NCBI GenBank assembly: GCA_036784855.1
Contig: JAZDSV010000001.1
Span: 791,501 to 855,500, forward strand
Direction of reading: 5' to 3'
DNA length: 64,000 nt
Origin: Aphelidium insulamus
Taxonomy: Eukaryota > Aphelidiomycota > Aphelidea > Aphelidiaceae
Below the pieces are notes generated by a model. It saw only the letters and a list, made by a program, of their open reading frames with translations. It was not told where the DNA came from and did not search any database. This document shows, in pieces, positions 35,798-48,300 of this stretch. Position 1 is the stretch's first letter; each line of letters opens with the position of its first letter. The position numbers were made by a program, and so were the translations under genes.

Positions 35798-36442
35798 ATG
35801 TATCTGTCAGCTGCGTCGCTGATTACAGCGTCGGCGTTAGCTGGCGTAGTCTACTCCAATGGCCAGATCGCATTCCATCGCCCGTCGCTAGACTCGATGC
35901 TTCAAATGGCCGGCTTGTCGTCGCGCGATGAATCCACTCCCATGTGGACGCTGTGCGACGATCCGTCCACACACACGTTCCAAGTTTCGTCAGTTAAAAT
36001 TACACCAGAGCGCCCTGTTATCGGCCAGGAGATTACTGTTCGCGTCAAGGGCACTGCTGGTTAGTATAATCGACTTGTATTATTGTTATCAAGTGTTCGT
36101 TGTGATAATAATCATAATAATAGCCTACGATCTGAGTGGCGGGTCCGTCAAGGCTGATTTGAAGAACGGATTCATCCACTTCCGACAGAGCTGGGGTCTG
36201 TGCGAGGCTATCGATCACTTCACCAACCAACTGTGCCCAGTCAAGGCTGGCGAGGTGGAGTTTGTCGTTAAAGGTACGTTACTGAAACACCTATTCTCTG
36301 TTTAGATGTGTACTCATGCTTTTTCTTAGAGACTATTCCGTCCGTGGTACCATTCTCGTCCGTCAAGGGAACCATTCGTGCCACAGACCACATATTGCGT
36401 TTGGTCATGTGCGTGGATTTGGATCTGCAGCTGGCATCGTAG
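35798..36442 (+). CDS. NPC2-like / ML-domain lipid-transfer protein (PG/PI-TP type)
   Basis: Exons 35798-36059, 36124-36273 and 36330-36442 give 174 residues. There is an N-terminal signal peptide (MYLSAASLITASALAGVVYS). The ML fold pattern follows: WTLCDDPSTHTFQV, then ITPERPVIGQEITVRVKG, a loop with LCEAIDHF, CPVKAGEVEF, and the final strand IRATDHILRLVMCVDLDLQL. Cys residues are placed as in NPC2 and fungal phosphatidylglycerol/phosphatidylinositol transfer proteins. It probably acts in the vacuole or secretory pathway binding sterol or phospholipid. The next gene, also secreted, begins about 200 bp downstream on the same strand. Confidence 0.87.
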
Positions 36443-36649
36443 TTGGTCGCGCAGTTCACCATACTCTCCATAGAAATCTTGTTGTGATGCATATTGGTGC
36501 CTACTATTGATCATGTTACGATTACATTGCCTAACATTTCTTGCGCTGTGATTGGCCACAGCGACGCACGCGGCAGACGCAGGGGTAAGCTACGAGATGC
36601 ATCGAACGTCGCCAGCAATTCCGGCGCATTTACATCAACGCTCAAAAAT

Positions 36650-38680
36650 ATGATTCTGCTGCTACTCGTATGTCTGATCGCCTTATCTGCCGGCAATGCC
36701 CATGCGGAGCCTATTCCGCAATATTGGTTTACACCGGGAGCCGATATCAAAACCGTATTGGACCTTCGTAACGAGCCCGATGATTCGTACCGTCACGGTT
36801 TTCGTTGTGGTCGGCTGGAAGTGTACGTGGGCCCGCCAACCATTAAAGAGGAGTGGAAGAATGTGGTTCCATTTGGTCAATCGTTGGCGCTTGTGTCTCC
36901 AGAAACACCCGTTCATGGTGTCACTCGTGCTGACAGCCTTCATGTAGTTGTGGGCACCAAGTTCAAGATCGATATCGCTGCACCTCTGAAGGCGGGACAA
37001 TATGCTATTTCGGTGGTTTGCTATACCGTCGCTCTAGGCTATCAATTGCTGGCGCACAGCTTTGATTTCAAGGTCGTTGTGGGCAATTTTCAAAATCGGG
37101 CACGGATAGCATCATCAGCACAGCTTGTAACGCTGAAATATCCAAATATGCAGGAGATTGGTCGGGCGGTACCATGCGCCGGAAAGAACTGCGCTACTGA
37201 AGGGTTGTCAAATCAACTGAAGGACTTTTATCCCCGCCCATTGCAAATGGAGGACGAAATAACTGTGGCTGCAACAATAGCCGCAACCAGAATCTACAAC
37301 GAGGCACAATCTTCGTTGAATATTTATCATGCTGAAAACCTGAAATATGAAAATATATTTGCTGGTGTTGGATTGAGTGCTGACGTCCTGAATGATGGTA
37401 TTCAACACTCTTCGGATGAACTCGAGGGTGGGAGCCAACGCTTGGCACTTACTATTGCGTCCGATGCGTACACAGCAGCAGTTTTTGTGCTTTTTGCAAA
37501 GATGTTGGATATGGCTCTACAGCAGTTGCAGTTTCTAGCCGCATCACTTGCAGAAACTTCAAGACGGTATTCAGATGTTCCTCAGCCCGATGGTATTCTG
37601 CATCATGCTCGAAATGCCTTTTCCGAAGCAAACTTGGTTGATATTTTGCCGTTGGTGGTGGTGACGTTCCTAGTCAAGGTGCTGGTGTGCGAGACGACGC
37701 TCAGGTGCAGCCTCATCTGCAGCGGATGCAGCAGGCTACTCCACAGTAGATTCGAAGCCGATTCATCTCGAGTCGGTACGATACCAGACACGTTGGAGTA
37801 TGACAAGCGCGCCCTTGCTGACGTTGAATCGCTCGTCACATCTAGTTCATCAACAAACAGTGCACTGGCCCAGAAATTGTACCCGACAAGGTCCGAAACA
37901 GATGAACGCTTTCCAGCATCAACATTCCACAAACTCGGAAATGCTATGAAGGAATCCCATCAACGCCAGCCACACGATTCTAACTCTCCTTACGATTTGG
38001 GTGGTTCTGATTATTCATCGCCTTGCAATCGAGTAAATGCTGTGGAGCAGTCACAAGAATTTCCAATGAGCAGCAAATCCAACTTTGAAGGTAGCAATCC
38101 CAATTCGGATGATCAGAGCCAGCTTCATGCAAGTGTATCTACTGGCTCATCCGGCAATGATAAATTATTGTTGCAATCATTATTTCAGCTCGGACCAGTT
38201 ATGAAGCAGTCAATATACTCGGACTCAACAACAGGCACCGAGACACTTGCGGGCAATAACGACGATTCAGTGCAGAAGTTTTTACCACAACATCAGCATC
38301 CCGCCGAAATGAGCCCACAAGCCAGAGCATTGCTCCGCGAGTCGTTCTACAATGTTGGTCGGCAATTGTCCGTGACTAGCAGCAGCGCCATTACCGAAGT
38401 TACCTCCAGCGAGGAAAGCAATGGAAGAGTGCAGAGTGCAGATGACCTTACTGCAAGTGTGCCTAGTGCTGGCATTGGCAGTGAGCACGCGGGCGAAGGA
38501 ATTTATCACGGGGCACTACCGGTTGAAGACCCGGCTGATCAACATCAAAGTCGACTTGCGCCTGCGTCGCATTCACAAGCATCTCCGTGGGCTGCCGAGT
38601 CATTTCTTAACTTGGGCGACTCATTACTAGCAATGAGGAAAACAGGTGACGAAAGTGCCAATTCGGAGATTTTGCAGTAG
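36650..38680 (+). CDS. Secreted or membrane protein with repeated SFxxLG motifs, unrecognised
   Basis: A single exon gives 676 residues from ATG 36650, which starts a clear signal peptide (MILLLLVCLIALSAGNAHAE). The lumenal part (about residues 25-330) is a beta-rich domain of unknown type, including FRCGRLEVYVGPPTIKEEW. A hydrophobic stretch near residues 270-295 and a strong membrane helix near 332-350 (LVDILPLVVVTFLVKVLVC) follow, with a Cys cluster after it. The hydrophilic tail is rich in Ser, Asn and Gln and contains four copies of a degenerate motif: STFHKLGNAMKES, SLFQLGPVMKQS, ESFYNVGRQLSV and ESFLNLGDSLLAM. It is possibly a type I membrane protein with a cytosolic tail. No family is recognised. 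Confidence 0.65.
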   Translation: MILLLLVCLIALSAGNAHAEPIPQYWFTPGADIKTVLDLRNEPDDSYRHGFRCGRLEVYVGPPTIKEEWKNVVPFGQSLALVSPETPVHGVTRADSLHVVVGTKFKIDIAAPLKAGQYAISVVCYTVALGYQLLAHSFDFKVVVGNFQNRARIASSAQLVTLKYPNMQEIGRAVPCAGKNCATEGLSNQLKDFYPRPLQMEDEITVAATIAATRIYNEAQSSLNIYHAENLKYENIFAGVGLSADVLNDGIQHSSDELEGGSQRLALTIASDAYTAAVFVLFAKMLDMALQQLQFLAASLAETSRRYSDVPQPDGILHHARNAFSEANLVDILPLVVVTFLVKVLVCETTLRCSLICSGCSRLLHSRFEADSSRVGTIPDTLEYDKRALADVESLVTSSSSTNSALAQKLYPTRSETDERFPASTFHKLGNAMKESHQRQPHDSNSPYDLGGSDYSSPCNRVNAVEQSQEFPMSSKSNFEGSNPNSDDQSQLHASVSTGSSGNDKLLLQSLFQLGPVMKQSIYSDSTTGTETLAGNNDDSVQKFLPQHQHPAEMSPQARALLRESFYNVGRQLSVTSSSAITEVTSSEESNGRVQSADDLTASVPSAGIGSEHAGEGIYHGALPVEDPADQHQSRLAPASHSQASPWAAESFLNLGDSLLAMRKTGDESANSEILQ

Positions 38681-38953
38681 CAGGTCGAACCATTTCGGAT
38701 AAATAAGCCATACAGAGAGCAATTCACATAGACAATATTATCTTGTCAATGTCCAGCGGTGCTCATTAGTAGTATGCTACACGCACTATTGTGTGTATAC
38801 CTTGTCATTGTTATTTAGCTACACGTGGCATCGTATTTTCGTATTTTCGTGTATATGTACGAGACACAGCTGACAAGGCTTCAGTGTAAGCCCTTTAGCT
38901 TACGGACACGCTCAACTTTGGTCATACATTGTACGTCAACTCTATACTCACTT

Positions 38954-39006
<53 letters not shown>

Positions 39007-39086
39007 CACACAGTTAAAGTGCACAGCTGCTGTGTGCAAGTTCTTGCCGAGTCATACGGAGACAATCAAGTTGGGGAGAAGTGTAA
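38681..39086. other. Intergenic, with a (GT)n tract at 38957-38999
   Basis: About 400 bases between two plus-strand genes. The GT microsatellite lies 88 bp before the start codon of the GT49 gene. Nothing else was recognised. Confidence 0.6.
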
Positions 39087-41620
39087 ATGCGACCGCGGAT
39101 CCGCCGGCTCTGCCCCACAAATGCCGGTGTGGGCGGTCCCTGGCTCGCGGTGGTCGCGTCAATTGGCGCGGGTATTGTGCTGGTGGTGCTGGTGCAGGTG
39201 ATGGGTCCGGTCACTGGTGGCACGCCGCTTGACTACACAGAGGTGACGGAACCGCTACAACCCCCGCTGGACACCATGCCCTCCACGGTGGACATCCTGA
39301 TCCGGAACCGGCTGCTGCTGCACGACCGGCCACCGCCGCCCAACGGGTCCGTGTGGTGTCCGGATGCACCGACCCGCCCGTTCCCCGCCACGTTTGTCGA
39401 GTGCGATGAGCGCATTACAGTCCCCAGGCGCACTCCGCTCCTCATACGGGCGCGCGCCAGTGATCGTGCGGGCGGCGAGATGTTTGTCGGCAGGGGGGAG
39501 CTGATGCGACGGTATCGGCACTCTGCTGGCGCGGCATTGGCGCCCGCGCTGCGTGTCTACCAGCCCGGGTGGCACTACTTTTCACTGGCTGGCGTGGACA
39601 ATGATTCCACACACTCTCCCGCCGACACGGTGCTTCTCACCCGGCAAGGTGTGTGTGTGGACCATGGGTGCTATACTGTATTGTATCTGTACACGCACTT
39701 ATCTGCGCTTCACTTTTGCGCTCTCAACCTCACTTAGACGCGTTCGATACAATGTCAGCGCCGGCCGTGACTATCTGCACGGAGGAGCAGTGTAGGCGCA
39801 CGTTTGCCGGCAGTGTGGACCGCTTGCCGGCCCGTGTCTACACTGTCAATATCCCGCGCGAATTCCTGATGATGCTGTTTGCTGATGATGAAATGAAGAC
39901 GCTGGTGGAGGAGGGGTTGCTGGCGTCTGGCACGTTCCTGCTGGACTTTGCTGCCGTGCGCCGTGCGCATGTATTTTACTTGGCAGACCTGCTGGAGGCG
40001 TTCCCGCCGCAGCCGTTTGTGCCGCTGAATGATTTCACGGCCAACTACGACGTGGAGCGCTCGTACAAGCACTTGAAACAGGCCCAGAATACGCGTGACG
40101 TGACGCTGGTCACTCAATTCACCGCCAACCGTCTGAAGCGCTTCCGACGCCTCACAGACACCTGGCGCCTCAGTCCCCTTTCTGCCGTCCTGTAATTATG
40201 TCCTATGTGAGCAATTATTGACATTGATATGGTATAGGTACCTGCCTAATCCGTGGGAGCTGGTGACAGTGCTGGACTTTCTGTATGATCCGGCGATGGC
40301 TGCCACATTTGCACATACTTCCCTCATCCTGGTCAAGCCGCCGTATCCGTACGCCGAGGACACGGTGGGCGATGCCAGCTGGCTGGGCCGCGTCTGGTGC
40401 ACCGCGCCCACCACGCGCTACCCGATAAATCGTCTGCGCAACATTGCCGTCGAGGCCGCGCCCACAGAGTTTATCCTGACCGTGGAAGCCGACTTTATAC
40501 CGTCGCACGATCTGAATGCCTTTGCGCGGAATGTCATATCGTCCGTGTCGTGGCGAAGAGCTCGGCTCCCAGCCGGCATGGAGCTGGGCAACCCGTGGGC
40601 TCTGGTTATCCCGTGTTTCGCCCTGCACCAGCGTGCACTCAGCCGTCCTCCGCTCTACCCCTCGGAACTCCCGCTCACCAAGGCCAGCCTGGTTGAGTCG
40701 TACATGGCCGGCGACGTGTCCCTGACGGATTTGTGGTCGGGGCATGGTCCCACGCGGTACCCGCTCTTCTTTGGCGACCAGCACGTGCAGTCCTGGACCC
40801 AGTGGCTCAACGACGAGCCGAGACCGTTCCCTGCCCTGACGGACGCCGAGCGCAACGACTTGGCCGCGCAGCTGTATGAAAACTGTTTTGAAACGCAGTG
40901 GGAACCGTACTATTTGCTGCCGAAACGGACCTGGCTCTCGGAACACTTTTTGTACCGTCATCGCAGCACCGTGCAGCCAGCGCTCGAGTCCTCGCACAGT
41001 GTGCTGTCTTCAAGGCGGCGGCGGCGACGCAACACACATGCGTCCATCAGAGCGTCAGACCACGGTGGTACAGTCACCTCGCGGGACGACGGTGCCGAGG
41101 AGTGGCACGGAGGCGCATATTTAAACACTCCATTGTATGACGAACGCTTTCAGAACCAGGGCGGCGACAAGCAGAGCCATTCGCTGATGCTGAACGCACT
41201 CGGCTTCCGCTTCTTCATCAGTCGATCCCACTTTCTGCTCCACTTGGACCACGCGCAGGTATGTGCGCTCAATTTATATCTGTGCAGTCTGCAGTTTTAA
41301 TACTCAATGTCTAGGGAATGCCGGGGTGGCCGGGTGGACTTAAAAAGAAGACAAATACCCTGTCGGAAGGTGTGGCTGTGCGGCGGATAACCGCTGACGA
41401 GACCCTGTGCGGTCGGAGACCGTCTCCACCATCATCGCCATCAACTTCGACCCCGCCGCCACCACCATCAAACCAAACTGCCGTATTCTCCTTCTTTGAC
41501 GAATTCCTGCCAGAGATGGAGCGGCGGTTCGGCAAGGCGTTTAGGATGCCGCGCGGCTGCAAGTCCACCTTGTCGCCGGAACAGAATAGGGACCTGGTGC
41601 CGCTCATGCCCGGGTTCTGA
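39087..41620 (+). CDS. GT49 (LARGE/B4GAT1-like) type II membrane glycosyltransferase
   Basis: Exons 39087-39648, 39738-40191, 40238-41258 and 41315-41620 give 780 residues. A short basic head precedes one signal-anchor helix (about residues 19-41, WLAVVASIGAGIVLVVLVQV), then a Pro-rich stem. The catalytic region includes YPINRLRNIAVEAAPTEFIL, the block TVEADFIPS where family members have a DxD-type metal motif, NPWELVTVLDFLY, and YDERFQNQGGDKQSHSLML near the end. GT49 enzymes transfer glucuronic acid or act in LARGE-type polymer synthesis in the Golgi. The metal-binding DxD is replaced by Glu-Ala-Asp. The C-terminal exon adds a Pro/Ser stretch and a conserved-looking MERRFGKAFRMP end. Confidence 0.82.
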
Positions 41621-41683
41621 CACAGCAAAATACATTTAGAGCACGCAGACAATCAATCTACATATGTATGTATCTAGTAGTAG

Positions 41684-43639
41684 TCAGAGCAGGGTGCGTA
41701 TGATGCGAGTGATCAGGCGAATGGAGCGCGACGGGTTGTGTCCTGCTGCAGTCATGGAGTCTGCAGATATTGCAGGACCGCAGTAGCGATACAAGTCGTT
41801 CAGGTTCTGCAGAATATTTATCAGATATTAAGCAACAGAAATAAGCACGCAACAGACCTTGTGGAGAGACTTCTGCAGGGCCGGCGCATCGGTGACAACC
41901 AGCAGCTGTGACTCCAGGTCACGCACGGCAGATCGATGTCCGAAATTGGAGGAGCCAATGACAGTCAGACGGGGCATCACTTCAGCAGCGGCACTGCTCG
42001 GCGGCGATGGAATCGGATATGCCCATAAACCCTTGGCATGATACGTCCATCCGGGGCGATTATACTGGCGCACTATGACTGGGGTGCGGGCTGGAAGTCG
42101 AGAGAGAAATTCGTGCTGAATGAGCTCGTAGAATTGCGGTACAAGACCCGCAAGCCCCTTGGCGCCGTAAAATCCATTCGAGGCAGCAGCAGCAGTTATA
42201 ATTGAAACCGGCCATCGACTGGATGATATCAGCGACGCATACGCCGGTGTAAAGTTGAAGTAGCCAGAGGTGAGGTGAGTGTGCCACTTGGTGTTGGTAT
42301 CCGATTGCCCCGTCAAATGCCTCAACAGCTTTGTAATTATTTGCTCCTCCTGTCGAATATTAACCAGGCCCATCTGTACCAGCGGATAGAGCGTGGTTTG
42401 TGCGGCGGCAGAGGGTGTTGTCACGCTATCGATCTTGGCGTCAGTGCCATCGGCACTCTTATTGCCACTTGTTGCTAGCATTCTGCTCAAGAGATCAGCC
42501 ACGGTGTCTGCACGGCCATCGTGGAGCCAGCTCGTCAGAAATGCCGCCATATCATCATGCAGAAGCGCCTTGTACTGCTCGCTCTGCGTGACTGGATGTG
42601 GCCCAGCTGGAGGCTGAAGCCTGTAAGAACGCACACGATCTGCAGATTGCGTTCCTCCGCGCAACATAAGTTGAAAGGAGCGCCGGCCAACAGTGTCCAC
42701 CAGGTCCGTATAGTACTGCGACAGTCCGGCACACTGCCGCACCAGAATTGCCCGATCTTGCCGCTGTGAGAAATATATCTCGCTCAAGTTGGCCCTGAGC
42801 ATCGTTACATATATGCACATGCATATACATAGAGCAACGTTACATATACACATATGCATATACATAGAGCATCAATATCATATATGTAAAAGCATCCAGC
42901 TTTATACGAACAAGATACACATACCCGCTGATGATGCAGTCATCGTCAAAGACAAAAGCCTTGATGTGCGTGACACCGACGCCTTCATCGAACCGTTGTG
43001 GCAGCACGGCTTTGCGCCAACCAGATAGTTCCGGTGTGTGATAGAGCGAAACGCGCACCGAGCCGTCCAGCAGACTCGGTCCCAGCTGCTCTGACAGCAG
43101 CGAGGCGGCGCTTTGTGTGTGTGATGCAGCTGTGACCTCCACACTATGTAATGTCGTCGATAGTTCCCGTGATGCACCGATGGGCACTGCATCCAGCTGG
43201 CCAGGCAGATGGTGCTCATGCAAGTTAACGCGGTCGCCGCGAGTGCCACGCAGACAATCTAGCAAGATGTGCACGCGCAGCCCAGGTCGGGCAGCTATGG
43301 CGCGTCGCAACTCGGCAAGCTGTCGGGAAACAGCATTAGACACGGGTGTGCACATGAAATTGTATGAAGCAGAAGTAGTACCAACCAGCTGGCGCTCCAT
43401 AGGACCCGCGCCCAGATACAGCGCGGCCAAGACAATGCGCCGCTCCGCGCGCCGTATCCCAGCCTGTGTGCATAAGCATGCATGTAGAGCATATGTGTAT
43501 TACACACTATATAATATCACTAGCATACCAGCAGCTGGGAGTAAAACTCGGCAGGTGTCTCCACCACGGCGACCTGCGCGTCCCCATCCACGTCGAAGCG
43601 CGGCACACGGCCCTCAAACGGCGGCGGCTGCTCTGTCAT
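41684..43639 (-). CDS. CDP-diacylglycerol-glycerol-3-phosphate 3-phosphatidyltransferase (PGS1 type)
   Basis: Exons 43639-43529, 43463-43386, 43319-42925, 42794-41858 and 41806-41684 give 547 residues. It is a phospholipase-D-superfamily enzyme with two HKD motifs: HIKAFVFDDDCIISGANLS and YHAKGLWAYP followed by LTVIGSSNFGHRSAVRDLE. The phrases LAALYLGAGPMERQL and VHILLDCLRGTRGDR are typical of PGS1. The enzyme makes phosphatidylglycerol phosphate, the first step toward cardiolipin in mitochondria. A clear N-terminal mitochondrial presequence is not visible, so the true start or targeting is uncertain. The 86-bp minisatellite lies just upstream. Confidence 0.93.
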
Positions 43640-43683
43640 TGGTGTGAACTAACTGTGAGCAGATAATGGCATTTAATGCGCTG

Positions 43684-44016
43684 TAATCTTTGAACAGTGA
43701 CAGAGCAAACTTGTACCAAGTATAAACTATATATACAGTATTTACGTATGTGTGGTATGTACTTATCCTTAATCTTTGAACAGTGACAGAGCAAGCTTGT
43801 ACCAAGTATAAACTATATATACAGTATTTACGTATGTGTGGTATGTACTTATTCTTAATCTTTGAACGGTGACAGAGCAAACTTGTACCAAGTATAAAGT
43901 ATATATACAGTATTTACGTATGTGTGGTATGTACTTATCCTTAATCTTTGAACAGTGACAGAGCAAACTTGTACCAAGTATAAAGTATATATACAGTATT
44001 TACGTATGTGTGGTAT
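43684..44016. repeat. 86-bp minisatellite, 3.9 copies
   Basis: Copies start at 43684, 43770, 43856 and 43942 with an exact 86-bp period and only a few substitutions; each begins TAATCTTTGAAC and contains a TATATATACAG core. Copies 1 and 2 share ATAAACT where copies 3 and 4 have ATAAAGT, which suggests stepwise duplication. It sits 45 bp upstream of the PGS1 start. The rest of the intergenic region (to 44445) shows no gene. Confidence 0.97.
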
Positions 44017-44445
44017 TACATACTAATACAGTGCCTAGTCTAACATGCACTGCAATCAACTGTAATATGCCACATCATCTGTGGCAAGACATGCTTTGTG
44101 CATGCTGGCGTCATCAGAATGTGCGTGATACTGAAGTACGGATTAATTTGTGAGTATTTGATGAACCATTCATGATACAATGACATTTAATATCAGAATA
44201 GCTAATGTAATAAGTGCAAGAGCCAAAATGAATACCGAGAAGTTACATTGGCTAAGCGGCAAACTACATGGGCAAGTAAAGATTGTAGTTCAAAGTACAG
44301 CATGTGCAGTGGAAGGTATTATAAGGGTGCCGGAACTGTGACGATAACGTTATAAGATGCAATAATCAGAAGCATAGCAAATGCTACTGACCTTCCATTC
44401 TCAGTATGAGAAGAAGCCACAATTACCACACACTGCAATCATAAT

Positions 44446-45343
44446 ATGACAACACAGCCAGACAGTGACGGTGGCGCATGGCAGCGGCTGCAACAGTCGG
44501 GCCAAGTCGCCGCCGTCAAACTGCTCGACACCGCCACCGTGCTTGCGTTCCCCGCCTACCGTCCACTGGCGGGACACTATGATAAATTGGCGGCACAGTC
44601 GCGGCATCGACGACAATCTGCGCCGATGAAGCGGGTGTCTAGTCTGGCGCTGCAGATGCTGCTCTACTTTCACTGTTACTTTCTGCCGCTGCACCTGGTG
44701 GCCGCCACAACCATTCTCATATGGAAGGTGCGGGTGTGTGGCATGGGTGTGTGGCGCTTATCTTATGGGTAATGCTCATGGCAGGAGAGAAATTTCGCCG
44801 TCTCCTCACAGTATCGACTGTTGGGCCCGATTGTGCTGGCACTGCATTTCGGTGCCGATACTCTTCGGCTTCAGCTGGGCTATGCTGGCAATCTGCTGCA
44901 GCGGGTTGGACATCCGATTGTACCTATTTTGCATACTTATCGCGGTGTAGGTGCCCGAGTTGGCCGGGTGTTTCCTGCTGGCTGTGATGCCGCAACTGGT
45001 TACCAGCGCCTATTTGCTCTACATACAGTCCATCAGTGACGTTGTGGTGCCGGTGGAGCAGGCATTTGTCCTGGTGTATCTGCTGGTATTCCTGCTGCCA
45101 GAGGCGGTGCTGTTGTGGATGACGGCGCGGCGTGTCATTCGGCAGCAGTCACAAATGTTCTTCCTCAACCTGCAGGTGATGGATGATGACAGTGGCGCGC
45201 GTCATGCACACCAGTCGCCTGCCCCGGACAAGGTGCTTGTGGATGCGGAGCGCGGGACTACGGCCGAGTCTGCCACCATTGCCGAGCAGTACCGCGATGG
45301 CATAGAGCTGCGGCGTCTGGTTCGGGACACTCGTCCAATATAA
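44446..45343 (+). CDS. TMEM17-family ciliary transition-zone membrane protein
   Basis: Exons 44446-44727, 44785-44904 and 44951-45343 give 264 residues. The protein follows the Tmemb_17 pattern closely: MKRVSSLALQMLLYFHCYFL (human TMEM17 has MVSSLALQMSLYFN), then LRLQLGYAGNLLQRVPELAG and four membrane helices in total, ending in a charged cytosolic tail. TMEM17 and TMEM216 belong to the MKS/B9 module that gates the base of cilia. Presence of this gene implies that the organism builds a cilium or flagellum. It converges on the next gene with 22 bp between the stop codons. Confidence 0.9.
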
Positions 45344-45365
45344 ATACATATAATAAATACATATA

Positions 45366-48300
45366 TTAATATTGGACAAGTGCTGGGCAAGCCGTGTCAA
45401 GTGCCTGCCGAAACTGCTGGACCAACCATTCGGTCTTCTCCAGTCCGACGCTGATGCGGACAAGGTTGCGATCGACGCCGCACTGCTCGGCGAAATCAAG
45501 TTCGCCAAAGTGTGCCAGTAACGTGTACGGACAGGCCAGAGTGAAGTTGGTGCCGAGGCTGGGTCCCTTGCACACGGTGTCCAGTGCGTCGTAGAATTGG
45601 GATGCGTTAGTGTGTAGCACCACCGAGAACACGTAGCCATACAGAGGGCGGTGAATATTGGCAGGTTGCAGCTCTGCCAAGTGCCGACGAGATTGTTCGC
45701 AGTACTTTGGATAGTGTACTTGCCCAACTGAACATTTTATAGATGTTATGAAGTATATGATAGAGATTTCATACCGGCGGGATGCGTGCGCAAGAAGTCG
45801 CACAGCGTTTCAGCATTGCGGCAGGCACGCAAAGTGCGGTCAAGGTGGTCACGAGAATTGCGGTCCAGTACCGTGGCATCTTGGACCCAAACACTATAGT
45901 TCCGCTCGCTGGCTTCAGCATCCAATCGCAGTCGCAGTTTTGTATAGTGGCGACCAGTTGGATTAAGAACCAAGCTACAACACGTGTCAGATAGAGGTGT
46001 TGAGAAGACTCAAGTAGCGAGACGAACCCGCCAGCCATGACGTCGCCGATGCCAGAGAAAATCTTTGTCAAACTGCTGACGGCAATGTCGGCCACTTCAA
46101 GTACATTGGCAACAACACTTGGTGGCCCCAGAGTATCGTCCACCACGAGGCAGGCACCGAAGCGGTCTGCCAGAGTCCTCAATCGACGCAAGTCTGCGCA
46201 TACTAGCAGCGGATTAGAAGGCAACTCGCAGAATATTGCCGTATTCAATGAGTCTGCGGCGGAGTTCGCGGAGAAGGAAAAGTTACTCTCGAGCGCCGCC
46301 TCCAGCTTGCCCAGATCAGCATCGTTGCCCAGCGGGTAGAACAGACAGCCGCCAGCGCTCATCTTATGCAGAACCTTGAGCGTGTCCACGTACGGAAATC
46401 TGGCATGCAATTAGTGTGGAACAGTAAACTAATTAACAGCACGAACCCAAACTGGATAAACGGCTTGCTGCCACCAGCTATTTCACGCAATAATCGATGT
46501 GCGGCACTTATTGCGGCCATGCCACTTGGATACAGCGCCACACAATCCTCATTGACACCGTAGGCATGGCCAAGTCGACGGCAGATATTTTGCTTTGCTT
46601 GTAGGCCAAAGTCAGTAGCATCTAAGGACGTAGGTTGGCCATACAGACAGCTAAGTGCATATTGAGCTGCTCGAGATGATATTCCCTCGCCGCAGTGCTG
46701 CCAGTATTGTTTGCCCGCGGTGTAACATGCATTGAGCGCTTCTTCGTTACTCGTTGCGTGCATGTACAAGACATGAAGTGTCATACATTCAGACACAGTC
46801 AACGATTCCACCGAGACAGCTGCTTCGCCAATGCCAGTACAGCATTTGATACAATAGTCTTTACACCGCCTTGCCGCCGCCGCGCTGAGGAATACGAAAC
46901 ATTTACACAAGTGTTCCGCAGTTGTCTGCCGCGATTCGCACAACTTCTTCATAAGCCGCGCGACAGAGCAATGAATAACGAAACGCGGATATCCAGACTG
47001 CAGAGCGCCATGGACTCGCTGATCGCCCAGCTCATAGTCTACAACATCCTGCCACTCTGGCATGGACACGGAGACGGCGTGTGGGGAATTGGGCGGAAGC
47101 GGGATCCCCAGTGGAATCTTCTCCGTCGTTACAGTTTGCTTGGTAGTGACGGTACGCATTGCGGCCCAGAGTGAGCGTTGAAACAGTCGCAAAGATTCGT
47201 GGCCAGGATAGCGCGACTGTGCCTCCGATGCCCATTGGCTCCAATGCTCCAAATCGTGATGAAGGCTATCTGAAAAGTTCCCTTGATGTGTGGAGTCCTG
47301 TTTAGGTTCGCAAAGAGAAACGTTATAAATTATCAATTGCAGAAAGTATTGCAGCGCTGAATGATTTCCAGGACTGACCAGAACTCGCTGACGCATTCGC
47401 TCCACTTCAGAGTTCAGCGCGATCTGCAAATTGTAAAAGATCTTCTGCAATATGTTATTACTACTTGCACTGTTTCTCCTTGGTGTGAGCAGCACAAGCA
47501 CATGAAGTCTGTGAGTCCATGCGTGATAGTTGCGAGGCCCACGCAGCGTTATAACGTGGCAGAGTGCAAACTCTTTGTCGGCCAAGTCAGAATTGTCAAC
47601 ATCGTTCCCATTCAATTTGCAGTAATGCTGAAGTAACCAGCGACGCTGCATCCAACATGAACTGGATTTGGCGTTACGTCGACACCGCAAAAGCATCGCA
47701 CAAAAATCAAGTTCGCTGCCAATCTCTTTCGCACCGCCGTCGCTGATGAGGCACTTTCGCCTACCCTGGAATTAGCCCACGTTACACACATATGCACATA
47801 CAAACTTCAGTTGTAGTTACCAAACACAAACGACTGCATTTATAGTGCAAGTAGGAGTTATAGATACACCCACATGCATAGATATACATGCATATACACA
47901 CAATGCATGCAATTATATGTATATGCAGATCTATGCATACCGGAGCTTCCATGCGATGGGGCAGTCTCCATGCACCAGGAGCATCATGCGCGTCCACGCT
48001 AAAGATTCATAAGTAAATCCGGCATCTGACACACGTACATTGCACATCGGCTCTCAATGAAGGTGTCACGTCATTATTATCATCAAGGCGCGCCATAATG
48101 TCAAAGAGTTGTAGCCTGGCTGCGGCCACCATATCATGCAGCCAGTTGCAAGGAATTGCCAACTTTGCTGCCGGATAACACGATTCTTCACTCTGCGCCA
48201 CTTGGCATTCGGTCAAGCCTCCATCCACCAGGTCATACTCGTCGCTGCATGCAGTCAGTCAGAGCGCGTTTCTTTATGCACAGCCCACTCACATTGTATG

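Noticed and set aside
43614..43966. Repeated minus-strand frames with similar peptides
   Set aside because: They arise from the 86-bp minisatellite, whose period is not a multiple of three.
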